Of a stretch of 12,802 nucleotides of DNA, positions 1 through 5,734 are shown in pieces. Origin of the DNA: Minisyncoccota bacterium. GTDB taxonomy: Bacteria; Patescibacteriota; Minisyncoccia; Phycocordibacterales; UBA2100. The notes under the pieces were generated by a model. That model was not told where the DNA came from and did no database searches. It saw only the letters and a program-made list of their open reading frames with translations. How positions within the stretch are numbered: position 1 is the first letter of the stretch; every line of letters begins with the position of its first letter. The stretch covers positions 1 through 12,802 of the forward strand of contig JAGVDT010000065.1 of the NCBI GenBank assembly GCA_020058565.1, written 5' to 3'. The position numbers and the translations under genes are program-made.

Positions 1-1
1 A

Positions 2-88
2 CTAACCCCGTTTAGCTTCCTGGAGAAGTATCTGGCCGCTCGCCAAGAAGCATTAGCTATCCTCAACAGAAGTGTTACCAACGCTTGA
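2..88 (+). CDS. C-terminal end of an unidentified upstream gene (partial)
   Basis: One frame is open from the window edge to a TGA at 86-88. It encodes 28 residues with ordinary protein composition, including FLEKYLAARQEALAIL, which would form an amphipathic helix. A weak hairpin follows about 30 nt downstream, which fits the end of a transcription unit. The fragment is too short to assign a family. An open stretch of this length can also occur by chance. Confidence 0.35.
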   Translation, partial: LTPFSFLEKYLAARQEALAILNRSVTNA

Positions 89-119
89 AAAATGTACAAT
101 TTGCCCCTTCCGACCATAA

Positions 120-141
120 AAAGCCTAAAAATAAGGGCTTT
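120..141 (+). terminator. Weak hairpin, possible terminator of the upstream gene
   Basis: AAAGCC (120-125) pairs with GGCTTT (136-141) across a 10-nt A-rich loop, and one further G-T pair is possible. Only TTTC follows the stem, so the U-tract is poor. Its place between the putative upstream stop and the helicase gene is the main support. About 20 nt further on, TATAGT (160-165) resembles a -10 box for the helicase, but no good -35 precedes it. Confidence 0.25.
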
Positions 142-242
142 CTGGGTATCGTGGCATGGTATAGTGGCGCCAATGGACCTTGTTAGAAGCTCAGAAACAA
201 CACCTGTAAAGGACTATTTTTACGAATTCATTGGAAATCGCT

Positions 243-2192
243 ATGGCTTCTAACAGGGTGGACCCCCTGAAAGACCTCAACGAACCCCAGAAACAGGCGG
301 TTTTGACCCTGGAGGGGCCACTTTTGATCGTAGCGGGGGCAGGGGCTGGAAAAACAAAGACCATCACCAACCGCATTGCCCATCTGATGAGCACGGGCAT
401 CGCCGGTAATCGCATACTAGCGCTTACTTTTACCAACAAGGCAGCGAACGAGATGCGCGAAAGGGTTAAAAAACTACTCCCAGAACATCATGGGCCATTG
501 CCCCTTCTTACGACCTTCCATGCTCTGGGCGCACGGCTCCTTAGAGAGTTTCATCAGGAGGCCGGAGTAGCTAGAGGTTTTGTGATCTGGGATCGCGACG
601 ACAGTATCCGCGCCATAAAAAAGATCACCAAAGACCTCGGGCAGGGCGACGCTGCGCCCCGGAGCTTTCTTTCCGGCATATCGAGGCGCAAAGGTGAGGG
701 GATATCCGCACAGATGTTTGCCGAATCAGCCTCTTCCTACCGCGAAAAAACGCTCGCGGAAGTCTGGCTCGAATACGAAAAAGTATTGGCCGAGGAAGAT
801 GCGCTCGATTTTGACGACCTCCTCCTGCGGACGCTGCGCCTTTTGCAGACCAGAACCGACGTACTGGGGAAGCTTCAGAACCGCTGGACGCACATAACCA
901 TCGACGAATACCAAGACACGAACGTGGCTCAATTTGAAATAGCAAGACTATTAGCCGGACCTAGACGTAATATTTGCGTAGTTGGAGATGGCGATCAGCT
1001 AGTGTACTCATGGAGAGGAGCTGACATCGAAAATCTTTTAAGTTTTGAGACGATATTCCCGGGAACAAAAGTCGTACTGCTCGAACAAAACTACCGCTCT
1101 ACCCGCACCATCTTGGCCGCCGCCAATGCTGTTATCGCTAAAAACGTTCGCCGCAAAGAAAAAAACCTCTTCACCGAAAATGAAACGGGAGATCCCATAC
1201 ATTTTGCTGGCTCACGAAATGAAGTCGAAGAAGCATGGCATATTGCCGAACAAATCCGAAACCTAATTGATGGATCCGCACCGCGGAAAGTTTTAGCCGG
1301 AGAAATCGCTATCCTGTACCGAGAAAATTTCCAGTCTCGCGTACTCGAAGAAGCCCTTTTACGCTACTCGATACCGTACCGAGTGCTCGGTGTTCGCTTT
1401 TTCGAGCGCGCCGAAGTCAAAGACCTCCTGAGCTACCTACGCGCCGCACGAAATCCTAAATCCAAAGCCGACCTTTCACGCATCGTCGCTACACCGCCGC
1501 GCGGAATCGGTAAGACAACGCTAGATAAAATGCTTGCTGGCGATACTTTGACCGGTGCAGCAGGCGAAAAAGTGCAGAAATTCCGCGACACGCTCGCAAA
1601 GATCAAGCACGGCATAGAAACTCTTCCGGCAAGTGAGGCGGTACGCTATGCCGCAGAGGCAAGTGGCATTCAAAAAATGCTCGAGGCTGATGACGAAGAA
1701 GGAAAAGAGAGACTTGGCAACATCTACGAACTCGTAAACCTAGCGGTACGCTACGACGATCAGCAATGTCCAGAGGGTATAGAGCGCCTGCTGGAAGAGG
1801 CCGCACTCCAGAGCGAACAGGATTCGCTGAACAGCAGCGCAGACAGGGCGGCAGTTTCTTTGATGACCGTGCACGCCTCCAAAGGCTTGGAATTTGACGC
1901 TGTATTTGTGACCGGCCTCGAGCAGGGACTTTTCCCGTCAACCCGCGAATCTGACCCCTCGACGTCGCTCGGGGCAGGACGCGACAACGAAGAAGAGCGT
2001 AGGCTTTTCTACGTGGCCATGACCCGCGCCCGCAAAAAACTCTTCCTATCGTACGCACACGAGCGCATGAAATACGGCGCACGCGAACCCTCGCTACCTT
2101 CGGAGTTTTTCGACGACATCGACGATAGGCTCATGGTGGCCAAACCGCGCAAACGAGGCCTCTTGGATGACTGGAGTGATGTCATCAGGTAA
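243..2192 (+). CDS. pcrA: UvrD/PcrA-type superfamily 1A 3'-5' DNA helicase
   Basis: This is an ATP-dependent DNA helicase of the UvrD/PcrA/Rep group, which acts in the cytoplasm in repair and in clearing proteins from DNA. All core motifs are visible (649-aa numbering): Q-motif LNEPQKQAV 12-20, Walker A AGAGAGKT 31-38, motif II DEYQ 221-224, motif III GDGDQLVYSWRG 248-259, motif IV QNYRS 282-286, motif V TVHASKGLEF 542-551 and motif VI YVAMTRAR 590-597. Motif III reads GDGDQLVY where most relatives have GDDDQSIY. The protein is shorter than E. coli UvrD (720 aa) and seems to lack most of the C-terminal extension that in PcrA contacts RNA polymerase. I chose ATG 243, with GGAAA about 6 nt upstream; TTG 231 in the same frame would add four residues. 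A palindromic repeat lies in frame between motifs V and VI. The exact subfamily (UvrD, PcrA or Rep) is not resolved. Confidence 0.95.
   Translation: MASNRVDPLKDLNEPQKQAVLTLEGPLLIVAGAGAGKTKTITNRIAHLMSTGIAGNRILALTFTNKAANEMRERVKKLLPEHHGPLPLLTTFHALGARLLREFHQEAGVARGFVIWDRDDSIRAIKKITKDLGQGDAAPRSFLSGISRRKGEGISAQMFAESASSYREKTLAEVWLEYEKVLAEEDALDFDDLLLRTLRLLQTRTDVLGKLQNRWTHITIDEYQDTNVAQFEIARLLAGPRRNICVVGDGDQLVYSWRGADIENLLSFETIFPGTKVVLLEQNYRSTRTILAAANAVIAKNVRRKEKNLFTENETGDPIHFAGSRNEVEEAWHIAEQIRNLIDGSAPRKVLAGEIAILYRENFQSRVLEEALLRYSIPYRVLGVRFFERAEVKDLLSYLRAARNPKSKADLSRIVATPPRGIGKTTLDKMLAGDTLTGAAGEKVQKFRDTLAKIKHGIETLPASEAVRYAAEASGIQKMLEADDEEGKERLGNIYELVNLAVRYDDQQCPEGIERLLEEAALQSEQDSLNSSADRAAVSLMTVHASKGLEFDAVFVTGLEQGLFPSTRESDPSTSLGAGRDNEEERRLFYVAMTRARKKLFLSYAHERMKYGAREPSLPSEFFDDIDDRLMVAKPRKRGLLDDWSDVIR
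1955..1974 (+). repeat. Palindromic element inside the helicase gene
   Basis: CCCCTCGACGTCGCTCGGGG has a perfect inner palindrome (CGACGTCG) flanked by CCCC and GGGG. It encodes part of DPSTSLGAGR (residues 571-580), between motifs V and VI. There, relatives as I remember them have a shorter acidic linker leading to EEERRLFYV. From memory, similar CTCGAC-GCTCGGGG elements recur in CPR and other genomes. No second copy is present in this window. Confidence 0.5.
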
Positions 2193-2363
2193 AAGAGAGG
2201 CACAAAGCACTAAATTCTAAGCACGAAATCCCAAATAAATGAACTCAAATCGCTCACAAAACGCTCAAATATTCAAACGAAGTGGATTTGTTTTGTATCA
2301 TTTTGACTCTTCTAGTACTTAAATATTATTTCGAATTTCGTGCTTAGTGCTTTGAGCCTCTTT
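2191..2363. repeat. Long imperfect inverted repeat after the helicase gene
   Basis: The left arm begins at the helicase stop codon and contains GAGGC, AAAGCACTAA and AAGCACGAAAT (about 2197-2229). The right arm contains ATTTCGTGCTTAGTGCTTT followed by GCCTC (about 2335-2360). The reverse complement of the right arm matches the left arm except for a short insertion (ATTCT) in the left arm and one or two base changes. The roughly 100-bp centre is A/T-rich with several TTCAAA/CTCAAA words. It contains no credible gene. It may act as a transcription terminator or be a small non-autonomous mobile repeat. From memory, very similar 'AAGCACTAA...CGTGCTTAGTGC' sequences recur in CPR genomes. Confidence 0.75.
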
Positions 2364-2379
2364 ATCGATTGCTATTTAT

Positions 2380-2407
2380 TTGATACTTGTTACCTGATAC
2401 TTGATAC
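2380..2407. repeat. Heptamer array, 4 units of YTGATAC
   Basis: Four consecutive 7-nt units: TTGATAC, TTGTTAC, CTGATAC, TTGATAC. The array ends 9 nt before the rsmA start codon. Its GATACT words resemble -10 hexamers; the last one (GATACT at 2403-2408) lies 8 nt from ATG 2417, so the array could contain the promoter. Confidence 0.7.
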
Positions 2408-2416
2408 TTAAACCAT

Positions 2417-3193
2417 ATGGGTGAACGGCTGGGTCAACACTTTTTAACTAATCCGCACTACGCGGAGATCTTAGCGCGCGAAGCAGGCATCACCGAATCC
2501 GACACGGTGTTAGAAATTGGACCTGGTGAGGGCATGCTCACCCGCGAACTGCTCAAACACGCCGCAAAAGTCGTCGCGGTCGAGAGAGACGAAGCGCTGG
2601 TCGCCAAATTGCATGAAATTTTTCCAACTGAGATCAAAAGCGGCAAACTCCAGATAGTGTCCGACGATGTCCGCAACTTCAACCCTCGCACCTCGGGCCT
2701 AGTGCCTAGCGCCTACATCTTAGCCGCCAACATCCCGTACTACATCACCGGGGAACTTCTGCGGAAATTTCTTGAAGCAGATGCGCAGCCGCGCACGATC
2801 GCTTTCTTAATGCAAAAAGAAGTCGCACAGAGAATACTTTCGGAAAAAGAGAGCATTCTTTCAATTTCGGTAAAGGCGTATGGCAAACCGCGCATAGCCG
2901 CAAAAGTTTCAAAAGGAAATTTCAACCCTCCGCCTAAAGTGGATTCCGCGATACTGGTAGTAGAGAACATCTCGAAGAACAATTTTTCAGATTTGAACGA
3001 GGAGAATTTTTTTGAGGTCGTTCGCGCCGGGTTTGCGTCTAAGCGGAAAATGCTTGCAAACAACCTCTCGACACGCTTCGGCAAGGAAAAAATATCGATG
3101 ACGTTCTCAACGCTCGCGCTTGATCCTAAAACACGCGCAGAAAACCTTGCCCTTCAGCAATGGCTGACACTGGCACGAATGATATATTCCTAG
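2417..3193 (+). CDS. rsmA: RsmA/KsgA, 16S rRNA (adenine-N6,N6)-dimethyltransferase
   Basis: RsmA transfers methyl groups from S-adenosylmethionine to two adjacent adenines in the terminal hairpin of 16S rRNA, a late 30S assembly step. The 258-aa protein has the family signature in order: GQHFL 6-10, SAM-binding VLEIGPGEGMLT 31-42, E56 at the ribose-binding position, catalytic NIPYYIT 105-111 (the usual NLPYxIT), the QKEVAQR segment and FNPPPKVDSA. The C-terminal helical domain is complete, and the length is close to E. coli RsmA (273 aa). ATG 2417 is the only reasonable start, because an in-frame TGA lies 15 nt upstream (2402-2404). The N-terminus is therefore very short, starting just before GQHFL. 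No Shine-Dalgarno sequence is visible. A short tandem repeat is embedded in the loop before the catalytic motif. It is transcribed toward the minus-strand gene downstream. Confidence 0.97.
   Translation: MGERLGQHFLTNPHYAEILAREAGITESDTVLEIGPGEGMLTRELLKHAAKVVAVERDEALVAKLHEIFPTEIKSGKLQIVSDDVRNFNPRTSGLVPSAYILAANIPYYITGELLRKFLEADAQPRTIAFLMQKEVAQRILSEKESILSISVKAYGKPRIAAKVSKGNFNPPPKVDSAILVVENISKNNFSDLNEENFFEVVRAGFASKRKMLANNLSTRFGKEKISMTFSTLALDPKTRAENLALQQWLTLARMIYS
2697..2717 (+). repeat. In-frame heptamer array in rsmA, 3 units of GCCTANN
   Basis: Three consecutive 7-nt units (GCCTAGT, GCCTAGC, GCCTACA) encode residues from about G94 to I101 (GLVPSAYI). They fall in the variable loop between the acidic SDDVRNF segment and the catalytic NIPYYIT motif. 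The array has the same 7-nt period as the intergenic arrays in this window, which suggests a similar origin. Confidence 0.5.
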
Positions 3194-3202
3194 AACCTAC
3201 AT

Positions 3203-3244
3203 CTATCCGCCTCTAACTCGCGGTCGCGTGTTAGAGGGGGATAG
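3203..3244. terminator. 18/20-bp hairpin between convergent genes
   Basis: Positions 3203-3222 pair with 3225-3244 around a GT loop, with only two mismatches (3209/3238 G-G and 3218/3229 T-T). The core is CCTCTAAC / GTTAGAGG, closed by CGCG / CGCG. It starts 10 nt after the rsmA stop, and the opposite gene ends at 3304. A bidirectional terminator is the simplest reading, but there is no U-tract on either side, so a palindromic repeat element is also possible. A second small palindrome, GACAAA-GT-TTTGTC (3265-3278), lies in the rest of the gap. Confidence 0.5.
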
Positions 3245-3303
3245 GCACTATGCGCATACTTTTTGACAAAGTTTTGTCGTCAAACAAATGCGAACTGTCG
3301 GAA

Positions 3304-4206
3304 CTAACGGCCAGGATTCGGCGCCGCAGTACCTACCCAATCCGTCGCGGTGTCGGTATCAGTGACCAGGTTTTTCCTGATGAGCGAAAACCCTAACTGT
3401 GCCGTAGGGGCGGACGGTGAGAACCCGCTTCTGTCCGTGCCCCACGACATGGCATCCACTGTAGTGTTGGCGGTGTTTTGCAGATAGACATGATCGCCGC
3501 CCGCGACAAACCCCGCAAAAAATGTCTGGAAAGGAATGACCCGCGTCGACGTCGGGATATTCCAAAGGGTACGCACGCTCGTCGTACCGGCAAGCACGAG
3601 ATACCCTCTAGCAGGAATGCTTGTGTTTGCTGGGAGTGTCTGCGCGGTACTCGTTGTGAGGATGGCCCAGCGAGAAACATCGACGGCTGCATCGGTGCCG
3701 TTGAACACTTCTATCCATTGATGCTGCGTTTGTCCGCCGTGTGCATTGTCGGCTCGATAATACACTTCGCTTATGACCAAATGTCCAATTCCTGTCGGCG
3801 GAGGTGGAGGCGGTGGCGACCCTGGAGGAGTCGGGGTGGGGGTCGGTGCGGGGACTGGACCACCACCAGGCAATCCGGGCGCAGGCGGGCCGCTCGAGCC
3901 GACCATCGTCATCAAAACTCCCGACCAAACAATAACGGGCAAAATAGAAACGAGACAATAATAGGGTGGCGCGGCGAGCCCCAAGACCCACTGGCCGACG
4001 TACTGTGGCGGCCCGAATTGATATGTGCGCGTCGACGGCGTCCAGATAAACGGTCCTCCGCGCGGCGGGCCAACCGCAGCGTAGATGGCGTTGTTGTAGC
4101 AATTGACAACCTGCCCAATCCTTCCGCCGAAAGGATACGCAGCCGCAACAGAAGGCACGGTGAGAAGTATTATCGAGAGCGTCGCGATCGCGCGCTTAAA
4201 ACTCAT
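3304..4206 (-). CDS. Exported 'PFGG' and lamin-tail-domain surface protein
   Basis: The 300-aa protein has a signal peptide (1-23, hydrophobic IATLSIILLTVPSVAAA). A small domain follows, starting YPFGGRIG and carrying two cysteines (C36, C84). Next come a hydrophobic stretch (about 85-103) and a Pro/Gly-rich linker (106-137) with a run of seven prolines. The C-terminus (about 141-285) matches the lamin-tail domain (PF00932): HLVISEVYY, QWIEVFNGTD, VDVSRWAI, then LPANTSIPARGYLVLAG. Bacterial lamin-tail domains occur in exported proteins and are thought to be binding modules; the partner here is unknown. ATG 4206 was preferred over ATG 4251 because it starts the signal peptide directly and lies 6 nt after TACGAT. 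The hydrophobic stretch may make it membrane-bound rather than secreted. It is divergent from the secretion cluster, so a link to that system is possible but unproven. Confidence 0.85.
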   Translation of the reverse strand: MSFKRAIATLSIILLTVPSVAAAYPFGGRIGQVVNCYNNAIYAAVGPPRGGPFIWTPSTRTYQFGPPQYVGQWVLGLAAPPYYCLVSILPVIVWSGVLMTMVGSSGPPAPGLPGGGPVPAPTPTPTPPGSPPPPPPPTGIGHLVISEVYYRADNAHGGQTQHQWIEVFNGTDAAVDVSRWAILTTSTAQTLPANTSIPARGYLVLAGTTSVRTLWNIPTSTRVIPFQTFFAGFVAGGDHVYLQNTANTTVDAMSWGTDRSGFSPSAPTAQLGFSLIRKNLVTDTDTATDWVGTAAPNPGR

Positions 4207-4212
4207 CCATAT

Positions 4213-4218
4213 ATCGTA
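4213..4218 (-). promoter_or_regulatory. -10-like TACGAT, 6 nt before the lamin-tail gene
   Basis: On the minus strand TACGAT is followed by ATATGG and then ATG (4206). At this spacing transcription would begin at or next to the start codon, giving a leaderless mRNA. No ribosome binding site is present. The same hexamer at the same 6-nt distance occurs before the gene at 10506. TTGGAA lies upstream, but at a 20-nt spacing, longer than usual. Confidence 0.45.
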
Positions 4219-4233
4219 GCATGAGAGTAATAA

Positions 4234-4323
4234 CCAATTTCCAAGAAACAAGATACAAATGAATACCGAAGATAAATAAATTGCTCACTAAAAAATATTT
4301 GTAATTTGTTTCTTGCTCATTGG
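4234..4323. repeat. Imperfect 90-nt inverted repeat in the divergent gap
   Basis: In one register CCAA (4234-4237) pairs with TTGG (4320-4323), AAGAAACAA (4243-4251) with TTGTTTCTT (4306-4314), and TACAAAT (4254-4260) with ATTTGTA (4297-4303). The A/T-rich loop covers 4261-4296. The element lies between two divergent starts, so it overlaps both upstream promoter regions. It may be a regulatory palindrome or a miniature repeat like the one after the helicase gene. It accounts for most of the gene-free stretch here. Confidence 0.7.
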
Positions 4324-4333
4324 AACTTTTTTG

Positions 4334-4339
4334 TATGGT
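4334..4339 (+). promoter_or_regulatory. -10-like TATGGT, 6 nt before ATG 4346
   Basis: TATGGT is followed by GGGGAT and ATG 4346. TTGCTC (4313-4318) could serve as a -35 with a short 15-nt spacer. The position fits a leaderless start for the first gene of the secretion-like cluster. The G-run just before the ATG could instead act as a weak ribosome binding site. Confidence 0.4.
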
Positions 4340-4345
4340 GGGGAT

Positions 4346-5260
4346 ATGCCCCTATACGCTATACCCTATACGCTATACCCTATACAAGTGGATCCTCTCC
4401 TTCGTCATCGTTACATTGCAGCCCTTGTCGCGGCAGGGACGCTTTTTATGATCGGAACTTTCGTGGTCGTCAGCCGCTCCGCGGTCTCTCCGGGAGCTGG
4501 GTACGGCGGCATCACGATCAACGGCGTAATCCAGGCGAGCGACCCTGCAGCCATAATCCCGACCGCACCGGCGCCCGTGCGCCCCACGGCCGTCGATGTG
4601 CCCTATACTAAAATCACTACGCAGCCAAACCCGAGTCCTCCTCAGCCTCCGCAAAGCGACTATTTTGACTGGGATTCTTTTGTTAGCGCGCTTTCGCGCC
4701 CGCCGGCAGTCCCCGCCAAAACAGACACAGGAGAGTCTTCCATATCTGATGCGTATGCGTTCGTGCCAAAGGGCCTCATAAGCATCGAGGACATGCAGCC
4801 GCTTAACACCATGTCGGCGTCGCAGAAACTTCTCTACGGATGGGGAAGCGACGTCGGGAGCGCCATTCTGACCTACGAAAACGCCAACCCAAACCAGCCC
4901 GCTATACTTACTGATTTCGCGCAGGATCGAGAAAGCCCGGGTAAGATTGCGGCCATGAAGCGCCTTGGCGCCGACCTCCAGGCAGTCGGTAACAGCATCG
5001 AAACAATAGGCGATACACCGCCGCAAATGACCACTGCTGGTCCGGCTTTGGCCAACGCATATCGCGAAATAGGACGAAACCTGGCGCTAATACCAGATGC
5101 CAAAGGTGACGAGGCGTTTGTGCAGGCAATACTTACCTACAACAAATCTGCCGAGGACTTCGTCCAAAAATACGTAGCCGTGGCGCTCATCTTTCAGGCC
5201 AACGACGTAAAGTTTACTCAAGACGAGCCAGGCGGTGTTTTTATGTTCCCCGGCAACTAG
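4346..5260 (+). CDS. Single-pass membrane protein of unknown function, secretion cluster
   Basis: I do not recognise the family. From ATG 4346 the product is 304 aa; GTG 4388 in the same frame gives 290 aa starting VDPLLRHRY. The codons between the two starts are a heptamer array, so GTG 4388 may be the original start. One membrane helix is visible (about 23-43, YIAALVAAGTLFMIGTFVVV), preceded by arginines, which predicts a cytoplasmic N-terminus and an extracytoplasmic body. A Pro-rich linker (about 72-105, including PNPSPPQPPQS) leads to a mostly helical C-terminal domain without cysteines. Size, anchor and helical C-terminus resemble the product at 5735, and the two may be distant relatives. 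It opens the plus-strand cluster leading to virB6 and virB4, so an envelope role in that apparatus is plausible. Confidence 0.8.
   Translation: MPLYAIPYTLYPIQVDPLLRHRYIAALVAAGTLFMIGTFVVVSRSAVSPGAGYGGITINGVIQASDPAAIIPTAPAPVRPTAVDVPYTKITTQPNPSPPQPPQSDYFDWDSFVSALSRPPAVPAKTDTGESSISDAYAFVPKGLISIEDMQPLNTMSASQKLLYGWGSDVGSAILTYENANPNQPAILTDFAQDRESPGKIAAMKRLGADLQAVGNSIETIGDTPPQMTTAGPALANAYREIGRNLALIPDAKGDEAFVQAILTYNKSAEDFVQKYVAVALIFQANDVKFTQDEPGGVFMFPGN
4352..4386 (+). repeat. Heptamer array, 5 units of CTATACN
   Basis: Units are CTATACG, CTATACC, CTATACG, CTATACC and CTATACA. The array ends one base before GTG 4388 and begins 3 nt after ATG 4346, so it is either translated (as LYAIPYTLYPIQ) or lies in the leader. 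Each unit contains a TATAC word resembling a -10 box. The TATACC at 4374-4379 lies 8 nt before GTG 4388. Confidence 0.8.
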
Positions 5261-5261
5261 G

Positions 5262-5282
5262 CTACAGGCGACAGCTATCAGG
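5262..5282. repeat. Degenerate heptamer array
   Basis: CTACAGG, CGACAGC and TATCAGG follow directly after the stop codon of the preceding gene (5258-5260), and a possible fourth unit AACTAGC follows. The NNNCAGG pattern resembles the arrays at 11094 and 12077 but is more degenerate. The rest of the gap up to 5320 shows no clear promoter; TAAAAC (5309-5314) is the closest -10-like word. Confidence 0.4.
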
Positions 5283-5320
5283 AACTAGCTCTAAACACAG
5301 ATCTTTGGTAAAACGACCTC

Positions 5321-5697
5321 ATGACTGGGGTCATACGCTCACACAGAGAGTTAGTCGTCTGGCAGAAGGCTTTGGAGCTTGTAGCCCAGATATATACGAC
5401 AACTGAGAAGTTCCCGCAGAGAGAAATGTACGCTTTGGCAGCCCAAATGAGACGCGCTGCAGTGTCGATACCATCCAACATTGCCGAAGGACGCGGACGC
5501 AGCTCCCGTAAAGACTTCACTCACTTCATCTCATCCGCATAGCATACGGCTCGGCAACCGAACTTGAAACCCAACTTCTCATTGCGAAACGACTGGCTTT
5601 CATGAATGAAAAGGAGTCCGCTGCAGCCCTATCGCTTCTCGATGAAATCTGCAGAATGCTTTATGGCATGCCAAAGAAGCTGAACGCTGGTTCCTAA
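5321..5697 (+). pseudogene. S23-type four-helix-bundle protein, frameshifted
   Basis: The N-terminal part (5321 to the premature TAG at 5540-5542) has the S23/four-helix-bundle signature (PF05635-like): ELVVWQKALEL, FPQREMYALAAQMRRAA, SIPSNIAEGRGRS and DFTHF. The rest of the protein continues in another frame from CGC 5536: RIAYGSATELETQLLIAKRL through RMLYGMPKKLNAGS to TAA 5695-5697. The break is a 5-bp tandem duplication, TCATC TCATC (5526-5535). Removing one copy restores DFTHFIRIAYGSATELETQ, which aligns with DFMNFLRIALGSAAELETQ of the intact homologue at 11173. The intact protein would have been about 123 aa. The two copies differ widely in DNA sequence, so this is not a recent duplicate. 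The family was first noted in intervening sequences of 23S rRNA genes; its function is unclear. A sequencing error is possible, but an exact tandem duplication suggests real replication slippage. Confidence 0.88.
5526..5535 (+). repeat. 5-bp tandem duplication causing the frameshift
   Basis: Two adjacent copies of TCATC lie exactly where the reading frame of the S23 gene breaks. One copy gives an intact gene. The neighbouring TCACT/TCATC text is slippage-prone. Confidence 0.85.
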
Positions 5698-5721
5698 TGC
5701 CTCTAGCCTAATTTTCTGAGT

Positions 5722-5727
5722 TATAAT
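5722..5727 (+). promoter_or_regulatory. Consensus -10 TATAAT, 7 nt before GTG 5735
   Basis: A perfect TATAAT is followed by TTCTCCT and then GTG 5735. No purine-rich ribosome binding site lies between them, so transcription would begin at about the start codon. No convincing -35 is seen at 16-18 nt. This is the likely promoter for the core run 5735-10492. Confidence 0.6.
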
Positions 5728-5734
5728 TTCTCCT

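Noticed and set aside
89..100. TGTACAAT (93-100) as a promoter
   Set aside because: Resembles a -10 box but has no -35 and lies about 140 nt before the helicase start, ahead of a possible terminator hairpin.
1603..2082. Minus-strand open frame of 159 codons within the helicase gene
   Set aside because: Covers helicase motifs V and VI on the opposite strand; Arg/Ser/Leu-rich composition is typical of a shadow.
3478..4224. Long plus-strand open frame (248 codons) opposite the lamin-tail gene
   Set aside because: Its translation is Arg-rich and lacks any domain, while the opposite strand encodes a signal peptide and a recognisable lamin-tail domain. It is an antisense shadow of the GC-rich Pro/Gly linker.
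4373..5026. Minus-strand open frame of 217 codons
   Set aside because: Arg- and Cys-rich translation without motifs, antisense to a membrane protein with a clear anchor helix.
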